Positions 8,546 to 16,694 are shown, counted from the stretch's first letter. The stretch: DNA of 48,389 nt from an uncultured Collinsella sp. (GCA_900556605.1 USPC01000005.1:1-48389); one strand, 5' to 3'. Program-made: numbers and translations. Notes: generated by a model not told the origin, from the letters alone.

Positions 8546-9586
8546 TTAGATAAAGCGCTCCAGGCAGGTCTTGAGACCGCGGGTCGAAAGATAGAACAGT
8601 GTGGCGTCTGCCATCGAAACGCCCGAGGTCGCTGCAACGAGCTTACGGGCAACACGGCAAACGGCGCCCTTAGCAGGCGTATCCGCCCACTCCGTTCCCA
8701 AAAACGTCGTGAAATCCATATTGACGCGACCGGCCACACGACGGAAACCATCGGCGTCCAGACGCGCCAAGTCAAACACAATAAGGTCTAGGAACCAAGT
8801 GGTCAGCTCGCCGGGGCACAGATCCAAAAGGCCGTAACCCGCCCAATCCTCCAAAACTTCCTCGAGCATCCTCATGTGGGTATCAAGCTTTTTGGCGCGG
8901 GCCTCGGCGCTGTTGAACTCGTGCGTAGCCGAGTCGTTCTCCATCACGTAGTGGTAGAACTTGTCCGGCATGACAACGGTCTTGCGGGCAAGCGCATAGG
9001 CCGCAAATTGGAATACGACATCCTCGCCCAAGGCCAAGCCGGGGGCAAAGCGAATGCCTTCGCGATTGAGCAGCTCGCGCGAAAAAGCCGCGCGGCAGGC
9101 ATAGGGCTGTGCGTTTGCGTGGAACAGCAGCTGGGGATTACGGGCGCCAAAAGTGCCCGCCTTGGGACTCATGAGTTGCTGGACGCGTTTAGGTGCGGCG
9201 TCGGACGGCTCGCAAACGCCGCCAAAAACGGCGACCTCGGCATCTGAAGACTCCATGGCATGCAGCACGCACTCGACCGTCTGGGCGTCGATGTAATCGT
9301 CGGCGTCTACAAAGAAAACCACCTCGCCCTTGGCGGCATCGATTCCGGCATTTCGAGCGCACGAGACGCCCGCGTTTTCCTGGTCAATCACCAGCACACG
9401 GTCGACGGTCTGCGCAATTTGACGCAAGACGCCCAGCGAATCGTCAGCCGAACCGTCGTTGACGCAGACAACCTGAATCGAGCGCTCAGACTGGGCCAAC
9501 AGCGAATCGAGGCATCTCTGAATGGAGCGCGCAGAGTTGTATACGGGAACGACAATAGTCGCTTTGGGAATCGAGGCCTCTCCCAT
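8546..9586 (-). CDS. Family 2 glycosyltransferase (type A paralog)
   Basis: The 346-residue product begins KATIVVPVYNSARSIQRCLD, then CVNDGSADDS, NAGVSCARNAGID and the site FFVDADDYID. The C-terminal half (ALGEDVVFQFAAYALARK; MPDKFYHYVMEN) aligns by eye with the type A gene at 6273-7340. ATG 9586 lies 6 bases from the stop of the gene before it and is preceded by GAGGGGGTAGG. A 74-base gap, the largest in the operon, separates it from the next gene; I see no clear terminator there. It likely adds one residue to the surface glycan. Confidence 0.8.
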   Translation of the reverse strand: MGEASIPKATIVVPVYNSARSIQRCLDSLLAQSERSIQVVCVNDGSADDSLGVLRQIAQTVDRVLVIDQENAGVSCARNAGIDAAKGEVVFFVDADDYIDAQTVECVLHAMESSDAEVAVFGGVCEPSDAAPKRVQQLMSPKAGTFGARNPQLLFHANAQPYACRAAFSRELLNREGIRFAPGLALGEDVVFQFAAYALARKTVVMPDKFYHYVMENDSATHEFNSAEARAKKLDTHMRMLEEVLEDWAGYGLLDLCPGELTTWFLDLIVFDLARLDADGFRRVAGRVNMDFTTFLGTEWADTPAKGAVCRVARKLVAATSGVSMADATLFYLSTRGLKTCLERFI

Positions 9587-9592
9587 ACCGAC

Positions 9593-10696
9593 CTACCCCC
9601 TCAGCGATTCGATGAGGAAGGCGGCGACCACGCCGGGGCCTCCAACCGATGCGTAGTATTTGGCGCGGCCCAAGGCACCGTCCGTCGCAAAAGTCGGATG
9701 CTCGTCAACCCAGCCCTCAGGATCTTTGAGGATGGCAGCGAGATTCGCACGCTTCCACGGCTTAAGATCGTCCAGCGAAAACTCGCCCGCATCCAAAGCA
9801 GCTTGGAACTCCTTGACCATCTGAACCAGGAACTCCTTATAGAACTTAGGCGCCAGGCGCACGTAGTTCCACATGTACGAATCGTACTTAATGAGCTGAT
9901 TGAACTTGAGCATGCGCGAGACGTCATCACTTGCGTGGTCGCGGGCATATTCCTCTCTGATCCAACGCTCAATCTCGGCATACTCGGTATTGACGCAAAA
10001 GACCTTGGCCGAAGAATTAACCGAGGAGCTCTCGTTGTCCTGACGATACGAAAGCACGGCATCGTGCAGGTAAACGGCCTTGTCGGCGCAAGCAATCACC
10101 TTAAAGGCAAACGACGTGTCCTGAAAGGATGCCCCCGGAGTCGGCAGGAATTTGACGCTGTTGCGCTCAAGAAAATCACGGCGGTACACGGCCGACCAAA
10201 TCGACGGCTTTTGCTTAAAGAACTGCGTCGTATCGCTCGGGTGTACCGGCTTGCCGCAGTCCTTGGGCTTAAACATCTCGTGCAGCGAGCGGCGCTCCTC
10301 GGGCTTGGACCAGTAAAAGTCAAAATTCGCCTTCGCAAAGTCGGCGCCATTGCGCTCGGCTGCTACCACGAGCTTCTCCAGCGCATCGGGCGCCATAAAG
10401 TCATCGGACTCCAGAATGCCGACGTACTTGCCGCGCGCCATATCGAGCCCGCGGTTCATAGAGTCGCCGTAGCCGCTGTTGGCCTTATCGATCATCTTCA
10501 CACGCGCGTCGCGCTCCATGTACTCGCGGATTATCGCCGGCGAGTTGTCGGTAGAGCCGTCGTTGATACAGATAATTTCGATGTCTTTGAGCGTCTGCGC
10601 CACGGCGGAATCGAGGCACTCGCGCAGGTAGCGCTCAACGTTGTAGATGGGAATGAGCAGCGACAGGACAGGGCTGCCAGAGGAATTAGTAGACAA
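9593..10696 (-). CDS. Family 2 glycosyltransferase (type B paralog), first gene of the operon
   Basis: The 367-residue product starts PVLSLLIPIYNVERYLRECL and continues ICINDGSTDNSP, ANSGYGDSMNRGL and GILESDDFM. It is a close paralog of 7353-8471: the segment 10397-10640 repeats 8187-8430 with only scattered third-position differences. The start is TTG 10696, 5 bases after AAGGAG. It is the promoter-proximal gene of the five-gene operon running down to 3786. No strong promoter is obvious in the short gap to 10740, which it shares with a divergent plus-strand promoter. Confidence 0.8.
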   Translation of the reverse strand: MSTNSSGSPVLSLLIPIYNVERYLRECLDSAVAQTLKDIEIICINDGSTDNSPAIIREYMERDARVKMIDKANSGYGDSMNRGLDMARGKYVGILESDDFMAPDALEKLVVAAERNGADFAKANFDFYWSKPEERRSLHEMFKPKDCGKPVHPSDTTQFFKQKPSIWSAVYRRDFLERNSVKFLPTPGASFQDTSFAFKVIACADKAVYLHDAVLSYRQDNESSSVNSSAKVFCVNTEYAEIERWIREEYARDHASDDVSRMLKFNQLIKYDSYMWNYVRLAPKFYKEFLVQMVKEFQAALDAGEFSLDDLKPWKRANLAAILKDPEGWVDEHPTFATDGALGRAKYYASVGGPGVVAAFLIESLRG

Positions 10697-10739
10697 ATGT
10701 GCTCCTTAGGAAATACCTGTCGCTAATGGTATCAAAGGG

Positions 10740-10767
10740 CTGACGTGCCAACGGGCGTTTATATAAT
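10740..10767 (+). promoter_or_regulatory. Probable sigma-70-type promoter
   Basis: A perfect TATAAT at 10762-10767 lies 16 bases after CTGACG (10740-10745, 4 of 6 matches to TTGACA). It points toward the acyltransferase stub at 10809 and could also drive the glycosyltransferase at 11067. Confidence 0.55.
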
Positions 10768-10808
10768 CTATGGAGCCCGTAGAGGCAAACCGATGCGAAA
10801 GGAAGTCA

Positions 10809-10993
10809 TGCAGCCCAACGCCGCACGCAACATATCCATCGAAGCACTGCGCTTAATCGCGGTCGCTGAAACGCTCGTACTCTCAAGCAGCAATAAGCAC
10901 ATCAATGTTACGCATAGCAGTCACCTCGCCCATGGCAGGTTCCTGCGTTTTATTCAAACCTTGTCAACATGGCGCAGCGACCCTTTACAATAG
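10809..10993 (+). pseudogene. Truncated acyltransferase family 3 N-terminus
   Basis: ATG 10809 follows an AAAGGAAG ribosome binding site and a good promoter. The product opens MQPNAARNISIEALRLIAV, which matches the N-terminal signature of acyltransferase family 3 (compare RDSRIELLRIVLM at 1352-2431). After about 20 residues the match is lost and the frame ends after 61 residues with no membrane segments. I read this as the stub of an acyltransferase gene whose body has been deleted, with promoter and start signals intact. A genuine small protein is possible but less likely. Confidence 0.45.
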
Positions 10994-11066
10994 GTGCCGT
11001 CCAACGGACGCATTCGATAGCTTCCGCGCAGCGCTCGCCCGCCGCGCGTGAAAGGATATATTCCCC

Positions 11067-12086
11067 ATGACTTCCACCCTCCCCGCTCCCATCGACAAGC
11101 TCGCCATCGTCGTCGTTACGTACAAGCGCCAGGAGCTCCTGGCCAACCTGTTCGACTCCATGACCGAGCTCACGGCAACGCCTTGGCGCATCGTGATCGT
11201 AGATAACGAGAACTCGCGCGAGACCGAGGCCATGTGTGCCGCATTTAACGAGCGCCTGGCCAACCTGTGGGGTATCGACACTGGCCAGCCCGATTCACAG
11301 GGTGGTACCGACCGCGTTATCTACGCGCCGCAGCTCAAAAACGGCGGCGGCGCGGGTGGCTTCTCCGCCGGCACCAAGTGCGCCTACGACCTGGGCGCTC
11401 AGTGGTTCTGGGTGATGGACGACGACGTGCTCGTCATCCCAGAGGGCATCGAGCGCCTGGCCAAGTGGACGGACCGCTACGACGTTATCCAGGGTTCACG
11501 CCTGGACTTTGACGGCGGCGCCTTCTTTTGGCAGTACCAGCTCATCCTTTCGCTCGGTATCCCCAACCCCATCGCCAAGTGGGACCTGGGTCCCGAGGGC
11601 TACCGCGCCATGAACCAGCTGTGCTTTGAGGGCGGCCTGTTCTCGCGTCGCGTAGTCGACAAGATCGGCCTGCCCGACGCTCGCTTCTTCATCTACGGCG
11701 ACGACGCCTGCTACGGTTATGTCGCCAGCCAGCACTTCCCCGCCGCTGTAGTTGCCGACGTGGTGCTCAAACGCGCCCGCGCCGTCTCTAACTGGGATAT
11801 CGCCGGCAAACGCCAGCTCAACTCCACAAGCGACACCAACCGCTACTACATCATGCGCAACCGAGGCTTCCTCGCTCGCTATATGCAGGTCTACGGTGAC
11901 TACCACCCCATGCTGTTCCGCCTGGGCAATGCCGCGACCTTCTGCAAGGAATTCATTCGCTTGGCAGCGGTCGACAAATGCTTTAAGACCGGTATTCCGG
12001 CGCTGCGCCGCGGCATGAAAGATGCCCGCAAGATCATCAAGGATCCCGACTGGAAGCCCATGCCACCCATGAAGGACGCGGAGTAG
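11067..12086 (+). CDS. Glycosyltransferase of the galactofuranosyltransferase (GlfT2-like) type
   Basis: The 339-residue product has a GT-A fold start (KLAIVVVTYKRQELLANLFD), IVIVDNEN, the glycine-rich NGGGAGGFSAG and the metal-binding WVMDDDV. Downstream are the FIYGDDACYG block and NRYYIMRNRGFLARY. This set is typical of GT2 enzymes related to GlfT2, which add galactofuranose to cell-wall or capsular glycans. The donor is inferred from the family and not proven; no UDP-galactopyranose mutase gene lies in this window. ATG 11067 has GAAAGGA about 10 bases upstream. It runs divergently from the glycosyltransferase operon and convergently with the gene at 12113. Confidence 0.8.
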   Translation: MTSTLPAPIDKLAIVVVTYKRQELLANLFDSMTELTATPWRIVIVDNENSRETEAMCAAFNERLANLWGIDTGQPDSQGGTDRVIYAPQLKNGGGAGGFSAGTKCAYDLGAQWFWVMDDDVLVIPEGIERLAKWTDRYDVIQGSRLDFDGGAFFWQYQLILSLGIPNPIAKWDLGPEGYRAMNQLCFEGGLFSRRVVDKIGLPDARFFIYGDDACYGYVASQHFPAAVVADVVLKRARAVSNWDIAGKRQLNSTSDTNRYYIMRNRGFLARYMQVYGDYHPMLFRLGNAATFCKEFIRLAAVDKCFKTGIPALRRGMKDARKIIKDPDWKPMPPMKDAE

Positions 12087-12112
12087 CGGGCACACTTACA
12101 GTAGCGCCCCCC

Positions 12113-13900
12113 TCACAACCGCTGGCACACCGTAGCCACATGCTGCCCATCAAACCCAAACCCCCAGCGCATTCGGCCCACGCCGGGTCGCGGCACACGA
12201 ATTTCGTCGATGCCGTTGCGCTCTATGTCGAGTAGCGCCTGAACGGCCAGCAATTCCAACCCCAGCGCATCCACATCGGGGTCATACATCAAGTTGATCG
12301 TTATCAGAGGGCGCTCGTCCAGCATGCCGATCGTGTCTGCCATGTCGAGCACGGCGGCCGTAGGAAAAACCTGGATGTCCCAGCGATCCATGTCACACTT
12401 TCGCCTCGAGACGGGATTGGCATAGCCCGGCAATCCAAAGCAGAGTCCTTGCAAGAGCAGGTGATATGGCAGCGGCGCATCTGGGTCGGTCGCACCGATT
12501 CCCGCATCTCCCAGGATGCGGTCAAGCGCCTGTCTCACCGTGCCCTCGTCCCCGCGGCACAACCCGTCTCGAAACGCATCGACGTCCCGCACATCCTCGG
12601 CGGCGCACTCAAACCATTCAATAATCACGAGACGTAACGCCTGGCGAAGCTCGTTATTGGGCAACCGCAGAGCACGGGGGCGACAAACCTGCTCCGGCTC
12701 CTCAGTCATATCCGTCGTCAGGAAACCGGACAGATACAACGCCGTCCACAGGCCATCATCAGACGGGGCCTCTGGACCCGAAGCGCCCAAACAAAGCGGG
12801 ACCTCAACGCACCCATGGGCCTCGAGCAAATCGAACAAGGCCGAAAGGCGGTCGAGATTCCAGTCACTAACTACCCTACTCAGGCAATCGGCATATCCAT
12901 ACAGATCGGCACGCACAGGCGCCGTGCAGCCTCGGTCCAAAAATCCAATCACACGCGCCGGACTCGAGCAATAGGCCCTACTAAACCGATATCCCTCGAG
13001 CCATTCACGCGCATCATCTAGGTATTCCTCGCACCCAGCATGATTCAACAGAGCCTGGACCTCGACATCCGAAAAGCCGAACCAACGGTCACACCAGGTC
13101 GAAAGCGGCGTCGATAGACAATACAAGCAGCCGCGCGAAGAAAGCGCCGCTTCGGCAGGGCCGGGACGCTCCCCCATCAGACACGTCAGCCGCAACGAAT
13201 CGCCCGCAGCGGCAATGGCGTCAAACAGCACTCGATCGAATAGCTCCGCCGAATCGGCGCCGGAAGCGCCCCTCGCACTCGCACGGCCCAACCACACCGC
13301 GTCGTACCCATCAACGAGCAATACGACCTGCTCATCGCAGGCCATCTCCAGTAGTTCAATAAGCACACCAAGTACCGAGGCAACCTCGGCCTCGCTCGCC
13401 ACGCCACGCGCAACGCGTTCGATGTGGCGTACCTTATCTCGAGCTAAATCCGGAGCCTCCAAGAGCGCCAACAAGCGAGTGCACTCGTCCGAAAGAGCAT
13501 CGCGCACGACGTCGGCGACACGCCTCGCAGCGCCAGAAAAGTCCAGCGATATCACCGGATAGCAAGCGTACTCATCCCGATAGCGCCCGCCGTCCGCATC
13601 CCAAATCTGAGCATCGGCAAACAAACTCTGACCAGCGCGACCGACCGCGGGACGCTCCAGAAAAGCCCTGAGCATCGACAAGTTCATGCTCTTGCCAAAG
13701 CCCTCGGGTCGACAGCACACCACAACAGACGCATTGCAATCCAGAACATCGGCAATAAACATAGTCTTGTCGACTAGCACGCAACGACCAATGGCATCGG
13801 CAAAATCATGAACACCGACCGGCAAAACCGCATCATCGACATGGTTGACAAGCCGTACGCCAAAAGTATCGGAACTGTTGCAATACTCCTGTTCAGACAA
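12113..13900 (-). CDS. AAA-ATPase-like / PD-(D/E)XK-like protein with altered active-site motifs
   Basis: The 595-residue product has the layout of the AAA-ATPase-like plus DUF1703/PDDEXK_9 family: CVLVDKTMFIADVLD, a P-loop in CCRPEGFGKSMNLSMLRAF, a central helical part and a C-terminal nuclease-like domain (YHLLLQGLCFGLPGYANP; DRWDIQVFP; MRWGFGFDGQHVATV). The usual family Walker B (LIDEYD) here reads LLVDGYDAV, so the Glu is Gly. The nuclease (I)IEFK strand appears as LITINLM, so the E-x-K pair is missing. Both changes suggest a non-catalytic relative. The start is TTG 13900, 6 bases after GGGAGAAG. Biological role unknown for the family. Confidence 0.7.
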   Translation of the reverse strand: MSEQEYCNSSDTFGVRLVNHVDDAVLPVGVHDFADAIGRCVLVDKTMFIADVLDCNASVVVCCRPEGFGKSMNLSMLRAFLERPAVGRAGQSLFADAQIWDADGGRYRDEYACYPVISLDFSGAARRVADVVRDALSDECTRLLALLEAPDLARDKVRHIERVARGVASEAEVASVLGVLIELLEMACDEQVVLLVDGYDAVWLGRASARGASGADSAELFDRVLFDAIAAAGDSLRLTCLMGERPGPAEAALSSRGCLYCLSTPLSTWCDRWFGFSDVEVQALLNHAGCEEYLDDAREWLEGYRFSRAYCSSPARVIGFLDRGCTAPVRADLYGYADCLSRVVSDWNLDRLSALFDLLEAHGCVEVPLCLGASGPEAPSDDGLWTALYLSGFLTTDMTEEPEQVCRPRALRLPNNELRQALRLVIIEWFECAAEDVRDVDAFRDGLCRGDEGTVRQALDRILGDAGIGATDPDAPLPYHLLLQGLCFGLPGYANPVSRRKCDMDRWDIQVFPTAAVLDMADTIGMLDERPLITINLMYDPDVDALGLELLAVQALLDIERNGIDEIRVPRPGVGRMRWGFGFDGQHVATVCQRL

Positions 13901-14012
13901 TGTAACTTCTCCCTAAAACGCAGCACGAGACCCATTGTAGCGAGCAGTTCAAGCGCAACGCTGGACCCGCGCAAAGGCATCGGGCAACGGTAGGAACAAA
14001 AGCCTTGAGGGG

Positions 14013-14031
14013 GCATAACAAATCGTTATGC
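14013..14031. repeat. Perfect 7-bp inverted repeat
   Basis: GCATAAC (14013-14019) and GTTATGC (14025-14031) are exact inverted copies around a 5-base loop. They lie directly beyond the terminator of the surface-protein gene; this could be part of the termination region or an operator. No T-run follows on either strand. Confidence 0.4.
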
Positions 14032-14067
14032 AACAAAATGGGGCCCGATGCAACCGCACCGAACCCC
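14032..14067 (-). terminator. Rho-independent terminator of the MPKTG protein gene
   Basis: On the minus strand GGGGTTCGGTGC, loop GGTT and GCATCGGGCCCC form a 12-pair stem with G-U wobbles, followed by ATTTTGTT. It lies about 40 bases after the stop of the gene at 14104-15864. Confidence 0.7.
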
Positions 14068-14103
14068 GTTCCGAATCTTTAGTTGTCGGGCAACCGAAAG
14101 GGA

Positions 14104-15864
14104 CTACTCCTCGGAGTCGTTCTGCCCAGCAGCCTTCTTTTGCTGATCGAGTTTATGCTTGCCGCTCACGATGGACGTGGCACCAAGCGTAGCCAGGCTC
14201 GCGCTGGCCAGGCTGGCCATCACGATAAGGTCACCCGTCTTGGGCATGTTGCCGCGATTACTGCCAGCATTACCATTGCCGGAACCGGAATCGTTCTTAC
14301 CGCCGCCATTGCTATCTTTGTTGTCGCCGGCACCATCTTTGTTGACACCGGCATTTTCCTTATTGCCTCCAGCGATATCGGCGCCGTTGTTATTGTTCTC
14401 GGCACCGTCGGACTTGTTGTCCTTCTCCTCGGAGTTGTCCTTCTTCTCCTCAAAACCAGAACCCTTATCCGTTTCGGACTTTTCGGATTTGTCCTCGGAT
14501 TTATTGTCCTTAGGGTCGTCCTTCGCGGTGTCGGTTTTCGTCACGGAGTTCTGACCGTCATTGTCCTTGTTAGAAGACGAGTTGCCGCTTGGACCAGCCA
14601 TCAAAGACCCCAGCGTGGAGCCAAACACTTCGGAAACAGAGGGCTTCTTGTTCGTCGGGGTGACGGGCGCATCCGTCCCCTTATTCGAATCATCCTTAGA
14701 GCTATCGGAACCAGAAGCGGTGACAGAACCAGACCCTGTGTTAGTGCCGGAGTCGCCACCGGCAGAGGAATCGCTCGAACCGTTGGAAGGTTTAGAAGAG
14801 CCATTGCCGGTCGAGCCGGTGGAGGGCTCGGGAGAGCTGGTGTTGTTATTACCGGTACCGGTAGCAGGCCTGTTCGTCTCGCCTCTATTGCTCTCATTGT
14901 TATTAGTATCGGGCTTCTCTGCGGGCTTAGGCCCCTCAGGAGTCTGGCTGGAATCGGGCGTCGAAGGGAACTCGGACACCTCAGGCTTCTTATCAGCCGC
15001 TTCGTTCTTCTCGTCCTCGGCAATATAGACCAGACAATCCTTGAGCTCATTGCGGTAGCGGTTCTTCCAGCCCTCGTGGTACTGAGGCTGGCTTGCATAC
15101 TTGGTCGCCACGTTATTGACCACGCTGTTGGAAAGCGCCGTCACAAACTCGCGGTCCGTCATGCTGTTAGAAAGATTCGCCCACCGGAAGAAGTCCTGGC
15201 AGCCACCCGTGCCGCACATATTGGTGATGCTCCACACCATGCCCTTGACGCAATCGGCACGACCGGAAATATCAATGCCGAGAGCACTCTTGAGCCACGA
15301 CTCGGTCACCGCATAGTAGGAGTTGTACGCATAGGCATCCTGCAGCGCCGAGAACTCCACGGGGTCGGTGTTATAGGCGCCCAGGAAGGCATCCTGCGCA
15401 ATGCGGCCCAGCTCAGTAAGCTGACCGTTCGCATACATGGGGTTGTTCGCGTTGGAAATCTCGCTGCCACGATCGATCGCGGACTTAAGCATGCCGTACT
15501 TTGCAGAATCGTAGTTGTAGGCCTGTTTCATAAACGGGATGAGCGACCAGCGGCGGTCGAACTGATAATAACCCAGCGCGTTATACCCGTCACCACGAGA
15601 AAAGCCCTGGTTATAGTTGCCATGGCTCTCGTACTTGGTAAAGTACTTCATCTCGAGAGTCACGTTGACAAACGAAACGCCCTGGACCGACCTCAGCACG
15701 CCCGAGAAGGACTGCTGGGTGTAAAGGCCCTTATCGATATTGGTGGCATCCGAGGCAACACCCGGCGTGGGCTCCTCGGCAACAGCGGTCACAGGCGCGG
15801 CAACGGCGCCAAACGAAAGTGCCAGCGTCAGGCCCGCCACAATCGCGGAATGCTTGGGCTGCAT
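14104..15864 (-). CDS. Cell-wall-anchored protein with lysozyme-like N-terminal domain (MPKTG sortase substrate)
   Basis: The product is 586 residues from ATG 15864, which has GGGAGGATCT just upstream. The order is: signal peptide (residues 1 to ~29, ending VTAVAEE); a folded domain (~45-285); a long Ser/Asn/Asp/Lys/Gly-rich linker (~290-535); MPKTG at 540-544; a hydrophobic segment; and a tail with scattered basic and acidic residues. This is the classic layout of a sortase-anchored wall protein. In the folded domain, KYESHGNYNQGFSRGDGYNA followed by GYYQF resembles the E-S-x-G-N...G-x-x-Q-F pattern of lytic transglycosylase/lysozyme-like domains, with Glu79 in the catalytic place. Cell-wall cleavage is therefore possible but inferred. 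It is monocistronic, with its own terminator. Confidence 0.8.
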   Translation of the reverse strand: MQPKHSAIVAGLTLALSFGAVAAPVTAVAEEPTPGVASDATNIDKGLYTQQSFSGVLRSVQGVSFVNVTLEMKYFTKYESHGNYNQGFSRGDGYNALGYYQFDRRWSLIPFMKQAYNYDSAKYGMLKSAIDRGSEISNANNPMYANGQLTELGRIAQDAFLGAYNTDPVEFSALQDAYAYNSYYAVTESWLKSALGIDISGRADCVKGMVWSITNMCGTGGCQDFFRWANLSNSMTDREFVTALSNSVVNNVATKYASQPQYHEGWKNRYRNELKDCLVYIAEDEKNEAADKKPEVSEFPSTPDSSQTPEGPKPAEKPDTNNNESNRGETNRPATGTGNNNTSSPEPSTGSTGNGSSKPSNGSSDSSAGGDSGTNTGSGSVTASGSDSSKDDSNKGTDAPVTPTNKKPSVSEVFGSTLGSLMAGPSGNSSSNKDNDGQNSVTKTDTAKDDPKDNKSEDKSEKSETDKGSGFEEKKDNSEEKDNKSDGAENNNNGADIAGGNKENAGVNKDGAGDNKDSNGGGKNDSGSGNGNAGSNRGNMPKTGDLIVMASLASASLATLGATSIVSGKHKLDQQKKAAGQNDSEE

Positions 15865-15991
15865 AGATCCTCCCTGCATTGGTGTAGTTAAAGTGCAGTT
15901 TGCAAAGATGAATCTAAGTATTGCAGCTCGCCCGTTGTTGCACAACAACCCCTCGGTAAACGGCAACAACCCTACGCGAAATCTTAAGGAA

Positions 15992-16411
15992 TTAAACAAA
16001 CTGGTCGTCAGGCGCCAACAGAAGCTCGCCGTAACGTTCCATCAGCCCGTCCCTCAACTGGCAGAAAGCAGGGATATAGACGTTCAAAATGCGCTGAATC
16101 AAATCTTGAGCGAGCTTGTTGTCGTAGATATGGACGTTCGTATTGCGGTCTCTGAGCATATCTAGCCAGGCTGCCTCATCAATAAAGTCGTAGAATCGGT
16201 AGGACTCCTTCAAGATGGCACGAGGAGACCCCGACGCGGCAAGCGTGGCACCCTCATACTCGAGCAGACGCTTAAGGAGCTTCCAGCTCAGTTCAAATTG
16301 AAGATTGAACTTATTAATCAATCCACTCTGAACAAAATCATTGTTGAGATCCTGATTGGGCGCATCCTCAAGATTCGCCAAGGCGCTGGCAAAGTTCTCA
16401 TATTTTTTCAT
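15992..16411 (-). CDS. HepT/HI0074-type HEPN protein (toxin of a MNT-HEPN pair)
   Basis: The 139-residue, all-helical protein belongs to the nucleotidyltransferase substrate-binding (HI0074) group: FELSWKLLKRLLEYEG and SPRAILKESYRFYDFID are typical. It carries R89-x4-H94-x-Y96 (RNTNVHIY), the HEPN RNase motif. In studied MntA/HepT systems HepT is an RNase, and MntA neutralises it by adding AMP to the Tyr of this motif. The start overlaps the end of the upstream MNT gene by 14 bases, so the two are translationally coupled. Toxicity of this particular pair is inferred; some HI0073/HI0074 pairs have no demonstrated activity. Confidence 0.75.
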   Translation of the reverse strand: MKKYENFASALANLEDAPNQDLNNDFVQSGLINKFNLQFELSWKLLKRLLEYEGATLAASGSPRAILKESYRFYDFIDEAAWLDMLRDRNTNVHIYDNKLAQDLIQRILNVYIPAFCQLRDGLMERYGELLLAPDDQFV

Positions 16412-16685
16412 ACAGAATCACACCATCCCTGGCAATTTCATCGAGCAATTGCTGCGATAAGGACTCGTCGAGATTGACGACATCTACATCTAAAAGAGTA
16501 TCAAGACGCTCCTCGATCAAATATGAGAAACGGCCGAAATCCCGACAACCTGCTACGGCGATGTCAATATCGCTCTTAGGCAAACTGTCACCTCGAGCGC
16601 GAGAACCAAACAGCACAACCTTCTCGGTGTCACATTCCCGAGCAAAAACTTCGATTTGCTTGTACACCTTATCGAGAGATGTCAT
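16398..16685 (-). CDS. MntA-type minimal nucleotidyltransferase (antitoxin)
   Basis: The 95-residue protein has the minimal nucleotidyltransferase signature VVLFGSRARGDSLPKSDIDI: G27-S28, ten residues, then D39-x-D41. These acidic residues bind the metal and nucleotide. In type VII toxin-antitoxin systems the MNT partner transfers AMP to the HEPN toxin encoded beside it; here that partner overlaps by 14 bases. ATG 16685 has only a weak AAGGGCTG upstream. The gene begins 9 bases after the Rrf2-type regulator ends, so part of its transcription may come from that gene. Confidence 0.75.
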   Translation of the reverse strand: MTSLDKVYKQIEVFARECDTEKVVLFGSRARGDSLPKSDIDIAVAGCRDFGRFSYLIEERLDTLLDVDVVNLDESLSQQLLDEIARDGVILYEKI

Positions 16686-16694
16686 TTGCAGCCC

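Noticed and set aside
9260..10726. Long plus-strand open frame (488 codons) across the type A and type B glycosyltransferases
   Set aside because: It lies antisense to two genes with clear GT2 motifs; its translation shows no domain and is rich in Arg/His/Val as expected for antisense of GC-rich genes.
14083..15891. 602-codon plus-strand frame opposite the MPKTG protein
   Set aside because: The hydrophobic run is the antisense of the Ser/Asn/Asp/Lys-rich stalk; the minus strand has a signal peptide, sorting motif, ribosome binding site and terminator.
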